64,000 nucleotides of DNA from Planococcus citri (lineage: Eukaryota > Arthropoda > Insecta > Hemiptera > Pseudococcidae), in assembly GCF_950023065.1 (NCBI RefSeq), contig NC_088678.1:61286460-61350459 (forward strand). The letters are read 5' to 3'. The notes beneath the pieces are model-generated. The model saw only the letters and a program-made list of their open reading frames with translations. It had not been told where the DNA came from and made no database searches. Shown here piece after piece: positions 59,701 through 64,000 of the stretch (within the stretch, counting starts at the first letter, position 1; every line of letters starts with the position of its first letter). The position numbers and the translations under genes are program-made.

Positions 59701-59704
59701 AAAT

Positions 59705-60619
59705 ATGTAATTTTTTGCAAAAAAGTTGAGAATTTTTTCAGACTTTTCGCAACTTTTTTAAAAATTTGTGTGATTTCATTCATAAGCTTCATTTTCAATT
59801 TTGAGAAATACCTACGAGTTTTTTTTATTGAATTCTGTCTGCCCTTCCCTTTTCCTTCCCCTCATTGATCAATATCATGCATTTCAGGAATATTTTTGAA
59901 AAATTGAACTATACTTTACCTACAACTCAATATTTCCTGCACTCCTGCAGTCAGTTTTTTTTTTTTCAGATGACAGATTTTTACAAATTTCATTTTAAAA
60001 CAACATTTTTTCTGATTTTTCAGCTGTCAAAGACACCCTTCCCTCTCCCCCTATCCCATTATTCATTGTCATGTCTCCTGAGTACATTTTCAAGTTTTTT
60101 TCTTGTTCACGGAGGCAAACAATAAATACGAGTAAATAAATGAATAAATTTTTTAAGCTGAAAAAATCGTTTGTCAATTTTTTGAATCTTATTTTTTGAA
60201 AATATTTGAATTGGAAGATTCACTTCATTTTTTGTATGTCACTTCTCCTTTCCCTTCCCATCTTAATTTATTTTCTGATAATGCTCAATTTGAGTGAATC
60301 TTGGGTAGGTCGAAAGAAGACCTTACTCTCGCCCTATCCCCCACCTCCCAATTTTCAGTTGTTGAAATTTGTTTTTCGACTTTTGGTGAATTTTTGAATT
60401 TCTTTGTTTCAAAACAGCAAGTAGGTACTCATCTGTTCACAAAATTTGAAGTTTTGAATTTTTTGTTTCAAGGTAGCAGAACTCTTGTTCAAAAAATTCA
60501 AAAATTCAGCAAAAATCGAAAAATCCACTTAAGCAGCTGAAAATTGGGCGATAAAGATTGAGGGCTTTCAAAGTCTTCTTTTGAACTTTCCAAATTCCAT
60601 TCCAATCGAAGATTCCCAT
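59705..60619. other. AT-rich non-coding stretch with C/T-rich runs
   Basis: No gene. CCTTCCCTTTCC-type runs near 59845, 60040 and 60250 recur and may be outlying units of the array that follows. Confidence 0.35.
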
Positions 60620-61500
60620 GTCAGAGGTTACCTTGTGAGAGTAGATTTTTGAAATTTTTTAATTTTCAGAAAAGAGTAAATACCATGTGCTTTGTTTTTG
60701 TAGCCAATTTCTCGTTTTCTGTATTTTTTAAAGAATTTTATTTAAATTGAACTTTCTGTGAGAAACACTTTCTAAAAAAAAATTTCCACAGACTTGATTG
60801 AAGTTTTAAATTATATTTTCTCAATATAAAAGATGTAAATTTTTTCATTTTTTGGATCATTAGCGACTGATTGAGCTGATGACTAACGATGATACCGTCG
60901 TCGCGTCTTCCTCTCCGTCCCCCCAACTTGTTTCCCTGATGGATTTATTGAATTTTGCAACATTTTTCAGTTCTTAGAGAAGAAATGCCATATTGTGATT
61001 GAATTTTGTGAATAATTTCTTGTTTTCTGATTTTTATTTTTTTGTCATTTTATTCAAATGGAATCTTTTATGAAAAAAAAGCCTAAACATTTTTTTTTTT
61101 TTTTTGAAGTTTCCACAGACAGACGTATCAAATATGTATATTTTGAAAGTTTTTCTTACAATTAAGAGTGTGTTTCTTTGATTTTTTGGAACATTTATAA
61201 CTAATTGAGCTGACAATGATATCCTCTTCCTACCCCCTCCCCCATCATATTTTTGTGGTGGATTTATTGAATTAAATTTTTTTTTGAGGTAGAGATAAAG
61301 GTTATGCTCTTAGTTTTTATCGCAGTCTCTCGTTTTTTTAAATTCTACTTTAATGGAATTTTTATACATAGAAGAAATGGAATATTTTTAGAATTTAGTT
61401 CTCACAAATTGATTAAAAGCTTGAATAATTTTCAAATTTGAGTGAATTTTTTCAATTTTTCGGATCATTATCAACTGATGATGAAAAATACACCTCCCAG
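60620..61500. repeat. Degenerate tandem array, 270-335-bp units
   Basis: About three units share GGATCATTA or GGAACATTTA followed by an ACTGATTGAGCTGA-like phrase (60854, 61188, 61462), TTTCCACAGAC (60785, 61113) and GGATTTATTGAATT (60942, 61260), with a C/T-rich run in each. Strongly diverged. Confidence 0.5.
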
Positions 61501-61780
61501 TTCACTTCTCAATTCCATATTTTTAATTTTTATCATGCCTTCCCCCCCCCCCACCCTTCTGAATATAATACATTCAAAGGAGATTTTCTTGTTTGAAAAA
61601 TTGTTTGAACTTTTTTTCTCGAATTTTTTTGAATTTTTTTTCAACATTTTTCGACTGTGGCCAAAGTTAACTATTCTTGGCGAGGATATAGTGTTAAGAT
61701 GAAAGTAAATCCGTCATTTGTTCTTTCAACACATGAGAAAAATTGAATGAAAAGGGGACTGTATAAGAGGTTGTAAATTC
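61501..61780. other. AT-rich stretch
   Basis: A C-run near 61541-61551. Nothing else seen. Confidence 0.3.
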
Positions 61781-63590
61781 TAAAAATCATATCTCAGTAG
61801 CTATGTCAACTTTGATTACAATTCATTACCTGTATGGCGCCTTACCTCTAGACAGGGAGAAATAGACACGCTTGTAATTAATTCTAACATCGTGTAAATA
61901 CTAAGTACACACTTGTCGGCGTTTAAATTTGACCGTAAAAGTGTAAACTGAATTGCGAACAGTTGTTAGCGAGTTAATTACCTACGTAGAAGACATTAAC
62001 ACTTCATTTAGATACCTACCTGCCTACCTAGTACAATCTACATAACATGTGTACACTTTTAGAAGTACAATGTGGACATTCATGGTACATTTGATCTTTC
62101 GTTGTGGTCATTCAACAATCAGTGTTTTGAACTTGTCCAGTACGTTCTTCTATTTTACGATATTGCAGATCGTAAAGTGTAATGTGTAGCTTTTTTTCTC
62201 TCCTTTTAATATCGTACCTACTCGAGCCGTTCTAGTTTCCAAAGAAGAGTATACGAAATGAAAAAAAGAACGGGATTGCAAAGTACTCCACCCATATCGA
62301 CTGAATGAGAAATACCTATATCTAAATGAAAAAGAAAAAAAAACTACTACGAAGGTATCCATACCATACGCACCTGTAAAGAGCAATTTTTACTTTCATG
62401 TTGGCGATGAGAAGAGAGCCAAGGGACGAAGAGGGAGCGCTACGGCATCTATGGCGAACCCGTTATAAACAGTTGTAACAGGTATTAAACTAGATCATTA
62501 CGCCATATCTGTTAAACGCGTTTATAATCAGATGGTTGTTGTGGCCAGAAGGTTGCACTATTTCTACCTTTACTACCACACTTGCACATCTCTCAGTGTA
62601 AAATACACGTAGGTACCATGGGGACCAATGGTACTACAGAGAGAGAGATACCTGTGCCTAGATATCGTAGATAGTATTTTGGTGTGTGTGTCGGTAGATG
62701 TTGGTAAAACGAAAGAGAAAGTATCCGTTACTCCCATTGTACATAGTCTACACATTTTACACACATACACCTATAGTATAGACTCGACTCAGACATATAG
62801 GCAATGGTGTACTGTAATAGTAATGCATACAATAAGCCATTCAACTATGTACTCCCATGCTTAGTGTACACTCCTATGAACACTTTTACTTATGTTCAAA
62901 GACGTATAATCGGTCTGCTATGCCATATGTGAAGCTATTTCCGTGTATAGAGTAAGTACAGACAGGAGACTACCTCACATAATATGTGTACCTGTACGTA
63001 TCGTAGCGATACACTCGATCGACCACCATTTTGATACGCTTGAAAATTGAGTAAAAAAATAATAAACTATCACCCATGCGATGATAATGAGATTCACGTA
63101 TCCATCTATAATACTCGTAATTTCGGACTCGATACCAGCTACAATTTATGAGGAGGAGGAGGAAAAAAACCAGAACTAACGAGAAACTGGAAACAGAAGC
63201 AAATTGACGAATATTTATCGATCGTTTGTGTTTGTTTCCGAAAGGAAGTGTATACGAGAAGATGCAAATACTACGATACTTACGCTGCATTGGCGTAGAA
63301 AGTGAATAGTGTTTCACGAAATCTTCATCCAAGTGGAAGTTTTTTTTTTCATTTTAGAACGGGTTTAACGGACGTTTCCTGTGCTATTGTTTTGACGCGA
63401 AGGTACGTGGATGTAGCCAATGTTAATGGTTTATGCCTGAATTGTGCCCGAGTCGACTTCTTTGTATATATGGGTAGCGACTTGAGGGGCGACCTTGTAC
63501 CGAAAAGAGTTTATTAAGGATTTTGATCAATTTGAGCCTTGGTATTAAAATAACGACTTTGAAAGCAGGTGATATAATGGAGAGAATTTA
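61781..63590. other. High-complexity, CpG-containing island
   Basis: Balanced composition with many TACCTA/GTAC words and CG dinucleotides. No gene recognised; a 120-codon minus-strand frame at 62970-63332 is tyrosine/serine-rich without motif. Confidence 0.4.
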
Positions 63591-64000
63591 CGAGATGGTG
63601 GTTTTTTTTTGGGGGGGGGGGGGTTGAATGAGAGGTGTCTTGGGGTAGTACATATAAATGTATAGTTGGTAGGTCAGTAATGTTGGATGTTGCTTGAAAC
63701 TGGTCATTTTCTCTGAATATTATGCCAGATTGAAAAAATATATTTTTTATGTTTGATTTTGCTGTATTAGGTGAAAATTGGCGACGATGCTTTTTTATGG
63801 CGAAGCAATATTTCAAAGTGTTTCAGGTGTTGACTTTTTAATCCAGATTTTGAAATTCGAATCTCGTCAAAATGTTGAAATATAACTGAACCTGATGTTA
63901 AATGGTAAATTACGGAAAATTTATAGAAAATTTTGAAAAGCACCAATAGAACTGATCTGGCAGAATTTACAGGGAGCGCTCATTTCTTGAAATAATTTTG
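63591..64000. other. AT-rich end of window
   Basis: G-run at about 63611-63623. Nothing else seen. Confidence 0.3.

Overview
KIND OF GENOME. This is nuclear DNA of an animal, very probably an insect. It has no operons, no ribosome binding sites and no gene-dense layout. It is AT-rich, it carries LTR-retrotransposon, hAT-type and Tc1/mariner-type elements with clear target-site duplications, and its high-complexity stretches are full of TACCTA/GGTACC-like words. That texture reminds me of sternorrhynchan Hemiptera (aphids, scale insects, mealybugs), but this is an impression from texture and not a proven assignment. I find no intact protein-coding gene. The window looks like intergenic DNA or one very large intron. 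LAYOUT. High-complexity, CpG-retaining islands of about 1-3 kb (roughly 8.6-10.2, 12.4-14.3, 17.4-19.0, 22.1-23.4, 26.6-29.6, 33.5-35.5, 37.5-39.0, 41.9-44.9, 47.3-48.6, 51.4-53.7, 56.3-58.4 and 61.8-63.6 kb) alternate with AT-rich blocks of degenerate repeats and transposons. BEST-SUPPORTED FEATURES. (1) A complete short LTR retrotransposon (31030-32644) has two 468-bp LTRs that I read as identical, a tRNA-Lys-like primer binding site, no gag/pol, and a 4-bp AATG duplication. It sits inside (2) a roughly 255-287-bp satellite (29740-33110) built around paired copies of the palindrome TTCGTTCGCGAACGAA. (3) Short non-autonomous DNA elements have exact target duplications and cores made of one repeated word: 6562-6943 (8-bp TSD), 19433-22108, 19995-20381 and 24955-25530 (CAGGG-type ends, 5-bp TSDs), and 49395-50016 (8-bp TSD). 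(4) TA-flanked mariner/Tc1-type fold-back elements lie at 20982-21887, 25628-26348, 48630-49023 and 49051-50087; two of these are hosts or guests in nested insertions. (5) A very long, nearly perfect inverted duplication spans 35470-37515. (6) A frameshifted fragment of an OARD1/TARG1-like macro domain lies on the minus strand at 50668-50922; it is the only protein remnant I can name. OTHER. There are several degenerate tandem arrays (about 47, 76, 301 and 350 bp), a tRNA-like Pol III A/B-box unit on the minus strand near 5.1 kb, and three weak exon candidates (17.4, 26.6-27.0 and 33.6-33.8 kb). HOW IT FITS TOGETHER. The DNA parts do not form a pathway. The window records layered transposon activity, with insertions into satellites and into other transposons that can be ordered in time. 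It also holds a group of fold-back elements that share a short internal motif although their ends differ.
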